Counted from the stretch's first letter, positions 24,264 through 36,743 are shown. The stretch: 64,000 nucleotides of DNA from Bugulina stolonifera (GCA_935421135.1 OW285191.1:7387504-7451503); one strand, 5' to 3'. The notes: generated by a model from the letters alone, not told the origin. A program made the numbers and translations.

Positions 24264-25397
24264 TCATCAAGTCTCCACTATTACAACCACATATGTGCAA
24301 ATAAGTATAATATATAGCTATTATATTTAATTTATTACAAAATTTATTACACAGAAGCACCTTCTTCAAAACTAAGCTAGCTAGACCAGAATCAAGTCAC
24401 TGACAGTGTGTTCAGCGTTGACGGACCACTATCATCTACTCTCGATTTTTCCATTTAAAATTCACACACATAACAGATTGAGTAAAGGTTTCTAGCATTT
24501 AATTTGTGACTAAATTATTTAACACTCTATTTGACATTGATTCAACTCTGACTGACTGATAGTAGTTGTACATGGCTGTATGTTTTGAAGGTATCAGAAT
24601 ATAGTATGCCAAAATCTTCAGTGCACTTTTGATGTTTACAATCGCTAATCCTGGATTAAGATACCATGTTAGAGGATTATAGTGAGATTACGAGAGAGCT
24701 GCAGTATGGGGTGATTTAACTTTTAGTAAATAAAATGATGTAACTTTTACTTGATGCCCAACTGAATGTGTAAATACTCTGTGTTAGTTCAGTAAGCGTT
24801 AATTTAGATCAAATAGGTAGTTATCCCTTAGTAATAATGTGTGTGATCATGCCATAACCTAAATACCAAGTTACTGGTTATTAGAAAATATCTCCTAGAT
24901 TGGATAGTATTGTGTATTGAAGAGTATGTTTTTGGTATTGGTTCATTTTAAATATGTGCCACAAGCAGTGAAATCGATCCAACTAGAAGCCTGTAAGTGC
25001 AAATGTACAGGTTGTTGGTATGTGTTGCATATTATAATATGGCATTATAGCATTTTACCATTTTAGATCGCCATAAATAATGTATTAGTTGTTAAATAGC
25101 AGAATACATGTCTTATAGGAAAATTGAAAGAATGCGTACTCGTCCTAAGTTGTCCTCTCTTGTATGAGCTAACAATACAATTATATACATTTAGGTTAGT
25201 TTTAGTTATCAATCTTTCAGCTGTTACATGCATATACACGTACTTGTGCTGTAGACTTCATGTTTGCATTAGTGTAGGTATATTTTGGAGTATATAATTA
25301 TATACATGTATATTACTGCATGTGCACTCTACACTAGTATGTATATGAATGTAAATGATTTGTGTGCTGTACAAGTGTACATGTATATTATTATTTC

Positions 25398-25460
25398 TAG
25401 TGATATGGAGGGGGGGTTGTGTGCACTGTACACCCCCCCCCCCCCACCCCATATCACTGG
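25398..25460. repeat. Inverted repeat closed by G- and C-runs
   Basis: TAGTGATATGGAGGGGGGG faces a long C-run ending in CCCCATATCACTGG, with a 16-nt loop. The stem pairs about 20 bp. It may be a hairpin, a quadruplex/i-motif switch, or a very short foldback element. Confidence 0.75.
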
Positions 25461-26781
25461 ATATAATAATGAACTGTACGTATACAGAGGAGTGAAGGCT
25501 ACAATGTATAATAAGTTTAATAGGTACCCAGCGGTGCTTTTAATGGTATCAGTGTGTATTTTCTGTTACTTGCTTTACCAATCATAAATCTATTTACTTC
25601 TGCCACTAGGAAACTGGGTCTAGTTAATCAGTGTATAGAAATTCTTTTGGTACAAAAACTGACTACCATCATTTTCATCAATCAAGACTAGTGACTGGCC
25701 CATGATATAGCATCTCGTTATCATACGTCTAGTAAATTAACTTCCTATCAATTATTAATTGTACGTGTACATTGTGAGTGTCGGGTGGACTAGTTCCAAA
25801 CTAGGGCTGTGGAGTATTTTGATAACCTATAAATAATTATATAATGTGAAGTATTTCACGTTATATCTTCAATTTAAAACTGGTTGCTAGGTAAATAATT
25901 ATAAATATTTATTATTTGATATTGTGACATCACTTTCTACTTGTGTTCATATTTAACCTTATGGCTGCTACACTACATATATTTATATTTGAGTACACCC
26001 AGGTGAATAAGACCATTAGTGCACGATACCGGCTGGCTCATTTTTTTCACTCTAAATAATATTTATGTAACACGACTGTACACGATGGTCGTCATAGAAC
26101 AATTAGCATTACTAACTTTGCACAATAGTAGCCGAAAGCACCCTAAATCCAGAAAATAACAAAAACAGTGACATATTATAATATAACAGTTTTATAGGGT
26201 AACGATGACAATATACAGTGCAAGTATCTAGCTCAGAAGTGCCAAGAAGTTCACACTGTCTGTTACTAATAATGATCTCATTTCCTGTTGCTATGGTAAA
26301 TAGTTTGGTTAGCAACATGCCAATTTAGTCATCTATCACAATGCCTGTTAATGAATAGGACATAGCTATGTACTATGAGAATGCATTAATATAATAACAT
26401 TAAAATAATGTGTGAGAGCAATCAAGAAATCAAGTCATCAGTTGCGCTGTGTGGTGAAGGGCACTAGTGTGGGTAGACAAGGGCTCACTCAACCCATACA
26501 TACATACAGTGTTTGATTATCCATCCCAGTAGTATAATGCCAATATAATACCAATAAATGGTCTGAAAGGGCAAACATGTTTCAAGTTATAAACAGACTG
26601 GAACGCTGTAGAGCTGCTGCAAACTGGTGAATCCATGATAGTAGCTTATCAATATATTTAGTCAAGAAGGAATAACTCCTGAGAGTTAAAATTAGGGAAC
26701 TATGATACAGTGCATATTATATTTTCTGACCTCTCGTTAAAGTGGAACCTTGGTGAAAGGGCTTACTTTGAGTAACAGGAG

Positions 26782-26858
26782 TGAGTGGGATTTGAACCTG
26801 GGACCTCAGGCACAGTGTCAATGGGTTAACCCTCATAGCTCTTAAACTAGATAATGCA
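26782..26858 (-). mobile_element. tRNA-like SINE fragment
   Basis: The minus strand contains GGTTCAAATCC, a perfect RNA polymerase III B-box, and about 50 nt upstream a weaker A-box-like TAGTTTAAGAG. The body does not form a clear cloverleaf, so a degenerate tRNA or SINE is more likely than a working tRNA. Confidence 0.45.
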
Positions 26859-26967
26859 TGCACACACAGTCACCTACACAGAGAGATTGAATAACTCTAA
26901 GCTGATTTACATGTAATTGGTTGGATCTACTAAATACTGTGTATTGGATGCAATATTTTAATATTTA

Positions 26968-27020
26968 GAGAAGTTACCTCCTCTTAACTATGAATTAACT
27001 AAGAAGAGAAAGTAACTCCC
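26968..27020. repeat. GAGTTRTC-type foldback hairpin
   Basis: GAAGTTACCTCCTCTT is followed by a 15-nt loop and AAGAAGAGAAAGTAACTCC; the arms pair with few mismatches. It is one of many copies of this motif in the window. Confidence 0.7.
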
Positions 27021-27030
27021 AAAAGTACAA

Positions 27031-27194
27031 TTAGGTGCAGTAGTGGAGAAATTTAGATAGCCTTAGTTCCTTGTTTGTGGTTGGGGTTTGGGGTAAGGGC
27101 GGTCAACCAGCAAAATATAGAGAAGACAACTTCTCCTGCTTAAGTTTTGGCGAAGAACAAAGGCTATCTCAAGTTTCTCCACTTCTGCACCTAA
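27031..27194. mobile_element. Short foldback/MITE, TIR TTAGGTGCAG
   Basis: The left arm TTAGGTGCAGTAGTGGAGAA and beyond (to about 27070) pairs with the right arm ending TTTCTCCACTTCTGCACCTAA. The arms are about 38 bp with a few mismatches and a spacer of about 85 bp. No coding sequence was seen. A TA or TTA target duplication is possible but not clear. Confidence 0.75.
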
Positions 27195-27521
27195 CTCCAA
27201 AAGTAGTGCTTAGAATTAAATTACACTGTCTTGTCTTGTCTAGTCTTTCATGTATATATACATGTATTTAAATCACAGGTTGGCCAGGATCATGTTCTAC
27301 CAAGACTTCCTGTACTCTGGTTTAAACTTCTCTGTTCTATGATTATTTAGTCAACTTATAAGCAGGTTGGGACTATCTCCAATGAGCATGCATGTACATG
27401 CAACATTTCTGTGCCCCAAGTTGCAAATTTGCTTGCTGAATTTTTAGAGTATCATCAATGCAGTATTGCTTGTTTTACAGTGTTATGATCATCACTGATT
27501 GACATTCGTGTTAACTAACTT

Positions 27522-27572
27522 ATGGATATGTCTGATGATGAGGCTGACTGGGGTGACGGCAGAAATATATCA
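27522..27572 (+). CDS. Candidate first coding exon, unknown gene
   Basis: ATG opens MDMSDDEADWGDGRNIS and ends at a consensus donor (TCA|GTGAGT) in phase 0. An acceptor-like TTGTTTTACAG lies about 50 nt upstream, so this could be the second exon of a gene with a non-coding first exon. I could not identify the next exon, which would have to lie in or beyond the tandem array. The acidic start alone does not identify a family. Confidence 0.35.
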
Positions 27573-29699
27573 GTGAGTGGAAATATTTAATTTTGTTATT
27601 AAAATTATAATTATTTTATAACATTATATTATATTATACAGAAATAGTTCTTATTAAAAGTAATCCACTACATGTAATAGTGCATCATAGTTACACTCAC
27701 TACCTTACAGAGTGAGCAGTGTTCGGTCAAATCAAGCTACAGCTAGTCTGAGGTACTCTTGTATATTGGCACAGATTATAGTTACCTTTACTAGCTGTAC
27801 AAACTTTTTGACCAGCAATACAAGGTTATAAATTGCAATATTTTGGGGTCATCTTTTTTATAGCATGTGCTGCCGCATTGGACCGACACTCTATCCGTCT
27901 TCAAATAATATCCAAGTTTGAACATTAATTCAGCATGCTGTAAGGTCATGTGAAAAGTGAATTATCAAAGTATTCATTAGATTTATCGGATTCAACCGTG
28001 AAAGTTTGTTGAACAGGGATCGATTTTATCTCGGGGTCAGACATCTTATTGGAAGAGAGCTAGGGGAGAAAAAGCGAGTAATCTTGCAACTGTAGGGATA
28101 TCTAGTTATAACAGACAAGTTTGGGAGTTTCTATTTATTTTTATATTTCACCATCTGTGGATCTTCAGACTATACGAAGTTTGTGAGCATTGGCTGGCGG
28201 GAAATATGTTTTAGGTTTTCTTACTAGAATGCACCAGTAAAATAAAAAATACTACCCAAGTGATTTTTGACAGAGTGCAACTTTATGAATTTAGAACTCA
28301 TTAATATTCGCGGATCGCTGACAGATGGTTTTGAATGACTTATGGCCGACGCGATACTGAGTTGGTTAACGCCTCGTTTGTTGTCGAATATCCTGGAGAT
28401 TGCGGTGGAAAAGGGATTCGGTCACCATATCGAATCACCCACCTGAATCTACCTCTCTTGTTTCCTGAATAGATTCTGAGTAACACAGTATGATAACCAC
28501 AACTTCTAGCTGACATCTTACCTAGATGGATTCAGCCAGTTTTCATCTGGTAGAAGGTAGAAGCTGTATCTAATCTAAAACACTGAAATACATGATTAGT
28601 ACATGAGACCAAGCTGGATGAATTATTAGAAGATAAACACTGAACTACCAAGTGAATACCTTCTAGTAATTCACACAACCTGGTCCGCCAAACAATATGG
28701 TGTTGTACTGGATACCAAGTGGACAAGGACTGCGTTCATAAAATATTTATCAAGATGCTGTACAACTCCATTATTATTAATATTATAGGGAGGGGGCTAA
28801 ATAGTAAAATAAAAAAACTTATCACATAACGATAATCGTTCACCTATATCTGATGGTCCTGATCCACAAGGCAGACATCTTCCTCTTACATAAAATACTA
28901 AACTTACATGGTTAGTACAAGAGACCAAACTGTCTAAATTATTAGATGATATACACTTGGTAGCTGAGTGTTCATCTTCTAACAATTAGACCGGCTTGAT
29001 CTAACAGATGTGGTGTTGTACTTGTTACCAAGTGGGTGGGGACTGCTTTTATACATAAAATATCAAGATGCTATACAACACCACGCTACTACTAATGGGA
29101 AAATATAGTTAAAATATATTAAGGAATTGGGACTATATTGCATGTAATAGGAGCGAAAAATTCTAAGGAATAATATAGGAAAAAAGTAATTTTTAAGGCT
29201 AAAACAAAATGTGTAGTGAAAATAAAAAACTAAAATAATGAAATGCTAAAACTAAAACACAGAAAAATTAAAAAATAAATTAATTGTAACCATTAACCTC
29301 AGCTGTTTGTCTGAAGTGACACACCCAGTTTCTTTTCCACCATGTGCCACCACTCGTCATCACTTGTCATCACTTGTCATCCCTTGTCATCACTTCTCAC
29401 TACTTGTCATCACTTGTCACCACTTGTCACCACATCAAACCCAGAGCCCCATAGAGATATTACATCTTAAAAGGTTTTTACCAAACCCTGTAGAAGAATA
29501 CCTCACAGGGCTCTGATGTCGGTGCCTCCTCCATCCCGCCTCCTCTCGGAGCTACAATTATCAGTGTAATAATATTCAGTTATGTCTGCATATCTGGTCA
29601 TATAATACTACATGTAGACTATCACAAGTCATGATTATACAATGTATAAACACAGGTTACATTTACTAAAAGACAGTACAACAGTAAAACACAACAGAA

Positions 29700-29932
29700 T
29701 CACACACCGTGTACTACAACTATACACATGTCCCAATACAAGGCAATAACAACCACATAAAGTACAACAACAAGAGTAGTAAGATTCCCTACATAGACTT
29801 GGTGTGTACAGAGAGAGTGAAAGAGAGACAGATTCAGGGAAGCTGGAGTAGAAGTAGAGCTGATATCTGGTGTAGACTTAGATCCAACAGCTCTGACATC
29901 ACATTCACAGATAGATACACTCCAACCTTGCC
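29700..29932 (-). CDS. Array unit A, terminal exon of a predicted single-pass membrane protein
   Basis: After the acceptor TTTAATTCCCAG the frame reads QGWSVSICECDVRAVGSKS, then a Ser/Thr-rich segment, then SLFHSLCTHQVYVGN and a hydrophobic run LTTLVVVLYVVVIALYW near the end, stopping at TGA. The acceptor, the frame and the protein are conserved in units B and C. Upstream exons are not identified, so signal peptide and topology are unknown. I do not recognise the family; a type I receptor-like tail is an inference. Confidence 0.45.
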
Positions 29933-30262
29933 CTGGGAATTAAACAGTCAAATATTTTAATTAAAAGTATTAAAACTTTGTTACAACTATAATTAGATGT
30001 ACATATTGGTGTCTGCTTATATCCATGTGTCTCTCAAGCCAGTAGTTAAACCATGTGCTTATATAATACATTATGCTGTTCTGTAAAAAACTTTCAAGCT
30101 GAGGTATCGTGTTTCATGGTCATCTGTATACATAACTACTATTACACAGTCATGTAAGTTGTGTTACTATATGTCGTATATAAGTGTTACAAACTTTAAT
30201 ACTCACATAAGTTATTAGTAATCTATTATAAAGTTGTCTTCCCTCTTCCTTGCAATCTCCAG

Positions 30263-30330
30263 GATATCATGTCGAATATTACGAACGCGTTAACCAACTC
30301 AGTTACGCAAGCATATTATTAACTGCTGCG
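30263..30330 (+). other. Exon-like segment GYHVEYY in unit A (also in B, C, D)
   Basis: A long pyrimidine tract (TTGTCTTCCCTCTTCCTTGC) and ATCTCCAG precede GGATATCATGTCG, and a GTACGT donor follows. The frame reads YHVEYYERVNQLSYAS. Copies lie at 34992-35068, 39074-39141 and 43170-43246. Units B and D carry a 9-nt in-frame insertion (YHVEYYVVYKRVNQLSY). An inverted relative lies on the minus strand at 28340-28392 and its equivalents. In-frame length change and splice signals argue for coding, but I cannot place it in a full gene. Confidence 0.4.
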
Positions 30331-30671
30331 GTACGTACACTAGTTATATGGGCAGATGTACATGTAGATTGGTTTCCATTACTGACGCACATAGTTATGA
30401 CATTGCAGAGGTACATAATATTATAGTAACATTTGGATATCATTGACCACAGGCTTATTGATAGTGTGGTCACAACGTGTTTCATCTCCTTTGCATTCCT
30501 ACATTCATGCTCATGATTGGTATATTTGGAAATGTGTCACATGTTAGCTGATATCATATTCGATATAATTATAATAGGCATAGCTTCATGTGGGTAAAAT
30601 TGAAACTTTTAATTAAAATCTTATATATGTTACAATAAATCTAGGTAAGCAAGTATCATTGCGCTTTGAAT

Positions 30672-30705
30672 GAGTTGTCTTCTCAATTAAAGTGAAGACA
30701 ACTTT
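30672..30705. repeat. GAGTTGTCTTCTC foldback hairpin, unit A
   Basis: GAGTTGTCTTCTC, a 7-nt AT loop, then GTGAAGACAACTTTC form a stem of about 12 bp. Copies are at 35397-35430 and 39477-39510; unit D keeps only half. Confidence 0.8.
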
Positions 30706-30929
30706 CAAACCATGGCAAAAATTGTTTACGTTATAATACCGGCAATCGCATGATTTTGCAACACGCTTAGTAGATAATTGTATGACTCTTCTAAATTAAA
30801 ACCATATTTAGCTCGATAGTAGTACAACATACTTGAATCAGAGTGATGTGTATGCAGACGGTGCCATTCAGATTAGGGTCTAGTCATCAGTAGCCTTATT
30901 TCCTCGTCTGTCTCATTGTATCATCGGTT

Positions 30930-31067
30930 ATGTTGCTTTTCATTCACCATACAGCCTCTCTTTCATCACAAAGATTGTTTCACCATCCATATGCTGTCCG
31001 CCGTCCATATTGTATCACCAGAATGTCGAAACCTCTCTCTGACACCATTTTCAAACATGCTGCAGTG
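30930..31067 (-). pseudogene. Array unit A, second conserved exon with a nonsense change
   Basis: The acceptor TTTTATTGCAG is followed by ACLKMVSERGFDILVIQYGR. The units B and C version continues WTVHEWRNNI, but here the matching CGA is TGA (30980-30982), a single C-to-T change. The rest of the exon is still recognisable at the DNA level. Confidence 0.5.
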
Positions 31068-31707
31068 CTGCAATAAAATTAAAATGTCAACTGATACATG
31101 TGTATAGCATATAAAATAGTACATAGTAGACCCTAATAACTAAGATTATTTACAAACCATGGTATATAAACACATATTAGTATCATTTTGTGACGAAAGG
31201 ACAGAAGTTGGGCTCCTAGTTTATTTGATCATCTTTACCTTGCTCTAATTTGAAAAATGTCTATGTTATGATTTTCACAACATTAGAAAGTTTTAATTGT
31301 TACTATCAGAGCAACAAGTTCTGTTGTGTGAATGAAGCCAGTTAACATTCCGCAGATAAACAAAATAATATCAAAATTTTAATAAAATATTCTATTGCTG
31401 TGGAATCCTATTATGGTAGTACAACTAGCAAAGGGTAATTTAACCACCTCAATCAAACCTAACATCCTTTTTCTTTAGAAATGGAAAACTGATTTAATAC
31501 CCATGCACTTTTACTCGTAGATTTTTAATTAGAAAGACTTAGCAGCATCACTATTGAAATATTATACGGAGTGATTTATGATTTGGTCTTGCATTTCATA
31601 TAAAAGTTATGGCCAAACGATAATCTATTATCTTTCACAATTCACTCTATAGTAAAGTAGGCCTTAGGGGATTGTCTCACCAGCTAATATGGCTAATAGA
31701 CTAATAT

Positions 31708-32420
31708 TGTAATGGTCACGCGCAGCCTCCCGACTACATAACACTAACTATATACTTATCCTTGCACTATACTTGCTTGTATCCATTTGTCTATGTAGTT
31801 GAATGTTACCTGTATACTTCTTATATGCATTACTGAGCCATTATACCCTTTTTATACCCATGTAAAGAGGCCCGACCTCTCAGAAATACTTGACCTTGAT
31901 TTTGCATAATTATGATCTAGATGATTTTAAGCATCTTTTGTCAAACCCGACCCATTTTGAGTCGGCCTTCGGGCTTCCGGCCGCCATATTGTTGGGCAAT
32001 TTTTGGACGACCCTACGTCGTCTTTTCCCGACACTACGTCGGCCTTTTTACCGGAACTTCCTCCGGAAGTTCTATAAAGCACATTGTTTTCATGTTTGTT
32101 GTCTCAGTTCATGCTTGGATCTCAATAAAGACACTTCTATACTTATATACAGAGACTTTCACTTCGTAGATAGGTCATTCTAGTTGTTAAGGTCCTCGAC
32201 CATGCAACACGAACTGCCTACTAGGTCAGATCACTCTCTTTCTCAACATAGCAAACAAGCATTGACTCGGGATCATAGGGGTCGTCTTTGGTAATTCTTG
32301 GACTACTAGTACCTGTTAATCTTTCATGTAATGAGAAGGTCTAGCACCACTCATAGGCACTTCATTTTGGACTCGGGAGTCGTCTTAAGACGATGGTATC
32401 AAAACCCAAAAACTATTACA
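31708..32420 (+). mobile_element. Probable solo LTR inserted in array unit A
   Basis: The segment starts TGTAATGGTCACG and ends AACTATTACA, giving the TG..CA ends and the 6-bp inverted TGTAAT/ATTACA of an LTR. ATAT flanks both sides (31704-31707 and 32421-32424). Inside are a GC-rich block with inverted motifs (CGGCCTTCGGGCTTCCGGCC), a TATA-like TCTATAAAG near 32070 and AATAAA about 55 bp later, as in a U3-R junction. It is missing from units B-D. A TGGTATCAAAAC motif near the right end resembles a primer binding site, so the true right edge could be slightly further left. No gag/pol is present. Confidence 0.45.
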
Positions 32421-32637
32421 ATATATCTGCTAACTTTTCCTAAAGTTTTTCAATGTACCTATTATATTGTTACACAGTCATAAAGGCATGAATTTATATA
32501 CTGTGTGTTGTTATCTTGTTCTATAGTAGGTCTTCACAAGTCATGATAGCTACCGTAGAACTATTAAATTATACTCACCAGGCTAGTTGTAATGCTATAG
32601 CTTTCAGTCATTCCATCATCTGCTGACACTTCATTCT

Positions 32638-32760
32638 TTCTGTCCATCTACTGCTGTCCATCTACTGCTGTCCATCTACTGCTGTCCATCTACTGCTGTC
32701 CATCTACTGCTGTCCATCTACTGCTGTCCATCTACTTCTACCAATGTGCTGCAGCCAATA
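32638..32760. repeat. 14-bp minisatellite, unit A
   Basis: TCCATCTACTGCTG is repeated about seven times almost perfectly. It marks the right part of each array unit. Confidence 0.95.
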
Positions 32761-32934
32761 CACTGCTACCCATCTCTGCAGTTCTGCCATTGATTAACTG
32801 CAGTCCTTCTATAGCAGTAATGTTTATCCACTGCCATTTACCCACTTTTGTCCATCTGCTGCTATTAATTCACTGCTGCCCATCTACTGTGTCTGTCTTC
32901 ACTCTGGTAAATAGATAATAACGTAACAAAAGTG

Positions 32935-32970
32935 TGAGTTGTCTGCTCTCTATGGAGGAAAGATAACTCA
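32935..32970. repeat. GAGTTGTCTGCTC foldback hairpin, unit A
   Basis: GAGTTGTCTGCTCTC then GAGGAAAGATAACTC pair across a short loop. The same hairpin follows the minisatellite in units B (about 37006) and C (about 41092) and occurs alone at 48720-48750. Confidence 0.75.
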
Positions 32971-34432
32971 TTTTACTACAATTATCTTTAATACTCCTCG
33001 ATTATCACCAATTTGATGCTCGCTGACTGCTGCACTTAAGCGACTTTTGACAAGCATGCTGTAGCGCGTCGATGCAATACTGAGTTGGTAACGACTCGTT
33101 TGTTGTGGAATGTCCCGGAGATTGCTGTGGAAGAGGGATTCGGTCAACCTATCGAGATCACCCACCTGAATCTACCTCTCTTTTTTCCTGAACAGATTCT
33201 GAGTAACACAGTATGATAACCACAACTTCTAGCTGACATCTTACCTAGATGGATTCAGCCAGTTTCCATCTGGTAGAAGGTAGAAGCTGTATCTAATCTA
33301 AAACACTGAAATACATGATTAGTACATGAGACCAAGCTGGATGAATTATTAGAAGATAAACACTGAACTACCAAGTGAATACCTTCTAGTAATTCACACA
33401 ACCTGGTCTACTAAACAATATGTGGTGTTGTACTGGATACCAAGTGGACAAGGACTGCGTTCGTAAAATATTTATCAAGATGCTGTACAACTCCATTATT
33501 ATTATTAATATTGTAGGGAGGGGAGGGAGCTAAATAGTAAAATAAAAAAAATTATCACATAACGATAATCGTTCACCCGTACCTGATGGTCCTGATCCAC
33601 AAGGCAGACATCTTCCTCTTTACATAAAATACTAAACTTACATGGTTAGTACAAGAGACCAAACTGTCTGAATTATTAGAAGATATACACTTGGTAGTTG
33701 AGTGTCCATCTTCTAACAATTAGACCAGCTTGATCTAACAGATGTGGTGCTGTACTTGCTACCAAGTGGGTGGGGACTGCTTTTATACATAAAATGTCAA
33801 GATGCTATACAACACCACACTACTACTAATGGGAAAATATAATTAGAATATTTTAAGGAATTGGGACTATATTGCATGTAATAGGAGCGAAAAATTCTAA
33901 GGAATAATATAAGAAAACAGTAGTTTTTAAGACTAAAACAAAATGTGTAGTGAAAAAAAAAACTAAAATAATGAAATGCTAAAATTAAAACACAGAAAAA
34001 TTAAAAAATAAATTAATTGTAACCATTAACCTCAGCTGTTTGTCTGAAGTGACACTCCCAGTTTCTTTTCCACCATGTGCCACCACTCGTCATCACTTGT
34101 CATCACTTGTCACCACTTGCCACCACTTGTCATCACATCAAACCCAGAGCCCCATAGAGATACTACATCTTACAAGGTTTTTACCAAACCCTGTAGAAGA
34201 ATACCTTACAGGGCTCTGATGACGGTACCTCCTCCATCCCGCCTCCTCTCGGAGCTACAATTATCAGTGTAATAATATTCAGTTATGTCTGCATGTCTGG
34301 TCATATAATACTACATGTAGATCATCACAAGTCATGATTATACAATGTACTGTATAAACACAGGTTACATTATTTACTAAAAGACAGTACAACAGTAAAA
34401 CACAACAGAATCACACACCTTAAACTACAACA

Positions 34433-34647
34433 CTATACACATGTCCCAACACAAGCCAATAACAACACACACATAAAGTAAGACAGTAAGAGTATAAGAT
34501 TCCCTACAGAGACTTGGCGTGTACAGAGAGAGTGAAAGCGAGACAGATTCAGGGAGGCTGGAGCAGAATTAGAGCTGATATCTGGTGTGGACTTAGATCC
34601 AACAGTTCTGACCTCACATTCACAGATAGATGCACTCCAACCTTGAC
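34433..34647 (-). CDS. Array unit B, terminal exon of predicted membrane protein
   Basis: It is the same exon as 29700-29932. It reads QGWSASICECEVRTVGSKS, then SNSAPASLNLSRFHSLC and a hydrophobic segment LILLLSYFMCVLLLACVG before CV and TAG. The C-E-C motif and the stalk are conserved, while the membrane segment varies in sequence but not in character, as expected for a real transmembrane helix. Confidence 0.45.
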
Positions 34648-35606
34648 CTGAGAATTAAACAGTCAAATATTTTAATTAAAAGTATTAAAACTTTGTTACA
34701 ACTATAATTAGATATACATATTGGTGTCTGCTTATATCCATGTGTCTCTCCAGTCAGTCGTTAAACCATGTGCTTATATAAAAGTTAGAATATTAATACA
34801 ATATGCTGTTCTGTTACATACTTTCAAAAGGTATCGTGTTACATGGTCATCTGCATACATTACTACTATTAAACATGTAAGTTGTGTTACTATAATATGC
34901 CGTATATAAGTGTTACAAACTTTAATACTCACATATTAAGTTATTAATAATCTATTGTAAAGTTGTCTTCCCTCTTCCTTGCAATCTCCAGGATATCATG
35001 TGGAATATTACGTTGTGTACAAACGCGTTAACCAACTCAGTTATGTATGCACATTACCAGCTACTGCGGTACGTACACTAGTTATATGGGAAATTGTAGA
35101 TTGGTTTCCATTACTGGCACACAGTTGTGACATTGGAGAAGTACATAATGTAGTAACATTTGAATATCACCGACCACAGAACTATTGATAGTGTGGTTAT
35201 AACTCGTTTCATCTCATTTTCGTTCCTGTGCTCATGCTCTTGATTGGTTTATTTGAAAAAATATGTCACATGTCAGCTGATATCATATTGGATATATAAT
35301 AGGCATAGCTTCATGTGGGTGAAATTGAAACTTTTAATTAAAATCCTACATATGTTACAATAAATCTAAGTGAGCAAGCATCATTGCTCTTTGAATGAGT
35401 TGTCTTCTCAATTAAAGAGAAGACAACTTTTATACGATGGCAAAAAGTTGTTCAAGTTTTAATACCAGCAATCGCATGATTTCACAACACACTTAGTTGA
35501 AAATTATATGACTTCTTTTAAATCAAAATATTTCTAAGTCAATAGCAGTACAACATACTTGAATCAGAGTGTTGTGTATTTAGATTAGGGTCTAGCCATC
35601 AGTAGC

Positions 35607-35778
35607 CTATTTCCTCATCTGTCCCATTGTATCATCATTTATGTTGTTTCTCATCTGCCATGCAGCCTCTCTTTTATCATAAATATTGTTTCGCCATTCA
35701 TGTACTGTCCACCGTCCATATTGCAACACCAGAATGTCGAATCCTCTCTCTAACACCGTTTTCAAACATACTGCCACC
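35607..35778 (-). CDS. Array unit B, second conserved exon (open)
   Basis: After the acceptor TTTTATTTCAG, one nucleotide and then VAVCLKTVLERGFDILVLQ, YGRWTVHEWRNNIYDKREAA, WQMRNNINDDTMGQMRK, stop. It is 172 bp, with the same length and frame as in unit C. The protein is soluble-looking, with mixed charge and no motif I recognise. Confidence 0.4.
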
Positions 35779-36743
35779 CTGAAATAAAATTAAAATGTTA
35801 AAATATAGATCAACTGATACAATATGTGTATGAGTATATAAAACAGTACATAGTAGATCCTAATGACTCTAACATAAACAATGTTTGTATAATTGATGAA
35901 CTACGATATAATATGAAACACATAACGGTAAATTGTCATCTAGATCACGCGCTTGTCTAGCAGAGGGTAGGCAACTCCATATTATTGTACACTGTAGTTT
36001 TAGAGTAGGGTTATAACTACAATGTACATTAAGGTAGCTATATTCACCTGGGTATCTTGTATAAAGGATATAACATACATTCAAGGGCCTTGCTCCAGTT
36101 TGAGGAATGTATACTTTCTCAACATTAGAAAGTTTTAATTGTTACTATCAGAGTAACAAGTTTAATTGTGTGAATGAAGCCAGTTAACATTCCACAGATA
36201 AACAGAATAACATTAAAATTTTAACAACATTTTTTTGGGGTTTATTGGGTGATCCCACTAGGATAGTACAACTACTAGCATAAGATAATTTTAACCACAT
36301 CAGTCAAACCTAACATCGCATTTTCTCTAGAACTCCTGATCTGTGTCTTCAACTGCATGACATCCATTCACTAGTAGACTTTTAGAATAATTATGGTAAT
36401 CTAAGACCTAGTAGCATCATTGACTATCGATATACATGTATTATATGGAGTAATTGGTGACTTGGTCATACATTTCATAATAAAAAATTAGCCGAACCTC
36501 ATATCAGGGATAACACTCTATAGCAAAGTGGACCAAAGGGGAGTGTCTCTTGTGTAGCTTATACAGTACTCAGGTATTGCTCACCAACCAGTTAATATTA
36601 TAATATGTCGTTATCTCATTCTACAGTATGTCATCACATGATAGCTACACTGTAGGACTATTACATGTAAATTATACTCACCAGGCTAATTATGTATGAT
36701 ATAGTTTTCAGTCATTCCATCAACTGCTCACACTTCATTCCTG

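Larger units (their letters stand above)
23204..27030. other. Gene-poor stretch with G/C-run hairpins
   Basis: I see no supported coding exon. It contains C-runs at 24240-24263, a hairpin with G and C runs at 25398-25460, a tRNA-like piece at 26782-26858 and a GAGTTRTC-type hairpin at 26968-27020. Confidence 0.6.
28350..33063. repeat. Tandem array unit A (~4.1-kb unit plus insertion)
   Basis: This is the first of four tandem units; homologous anchors recur at 33064, 37140 and 41225. Layout inside each unit: an inverted arm (GAGTTGGTTAACGCCTCGTT at the left; its complement near 30280 after GGATATCATGTCG), an internal duplication of about 200 bp (near 28560-28740 and 28880-29060), a CACTTGTCATCAC block, two minus-strand exon-like frames (29700-29932, 30930-31067), a foldback motif at 30672-30705, and a 14-bp minisatellite at the end. 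Unit A is longer because of an LTR-like insert. A minus-strand ATG at 29532-29534 (MEEAPTSEPCE) is kept in all four units. Confidence 0.85.

Noticed and set aside
29307..29516. Plus-strand open frame VTHPVSFPPC..HHLSSLVI (also 34075, 38117, 38152)
   Set aside because: It is made by CACTTGTCATCAC repeats; the frame and start differ between units and the minus strand reads equally well.
31890..32183. 97-codon open frame in the GC-rich part of unit A
   Set aside because: It lies inside the LTR-like insert across the presumed promoter and poly(A) signal and is absent from the other units.
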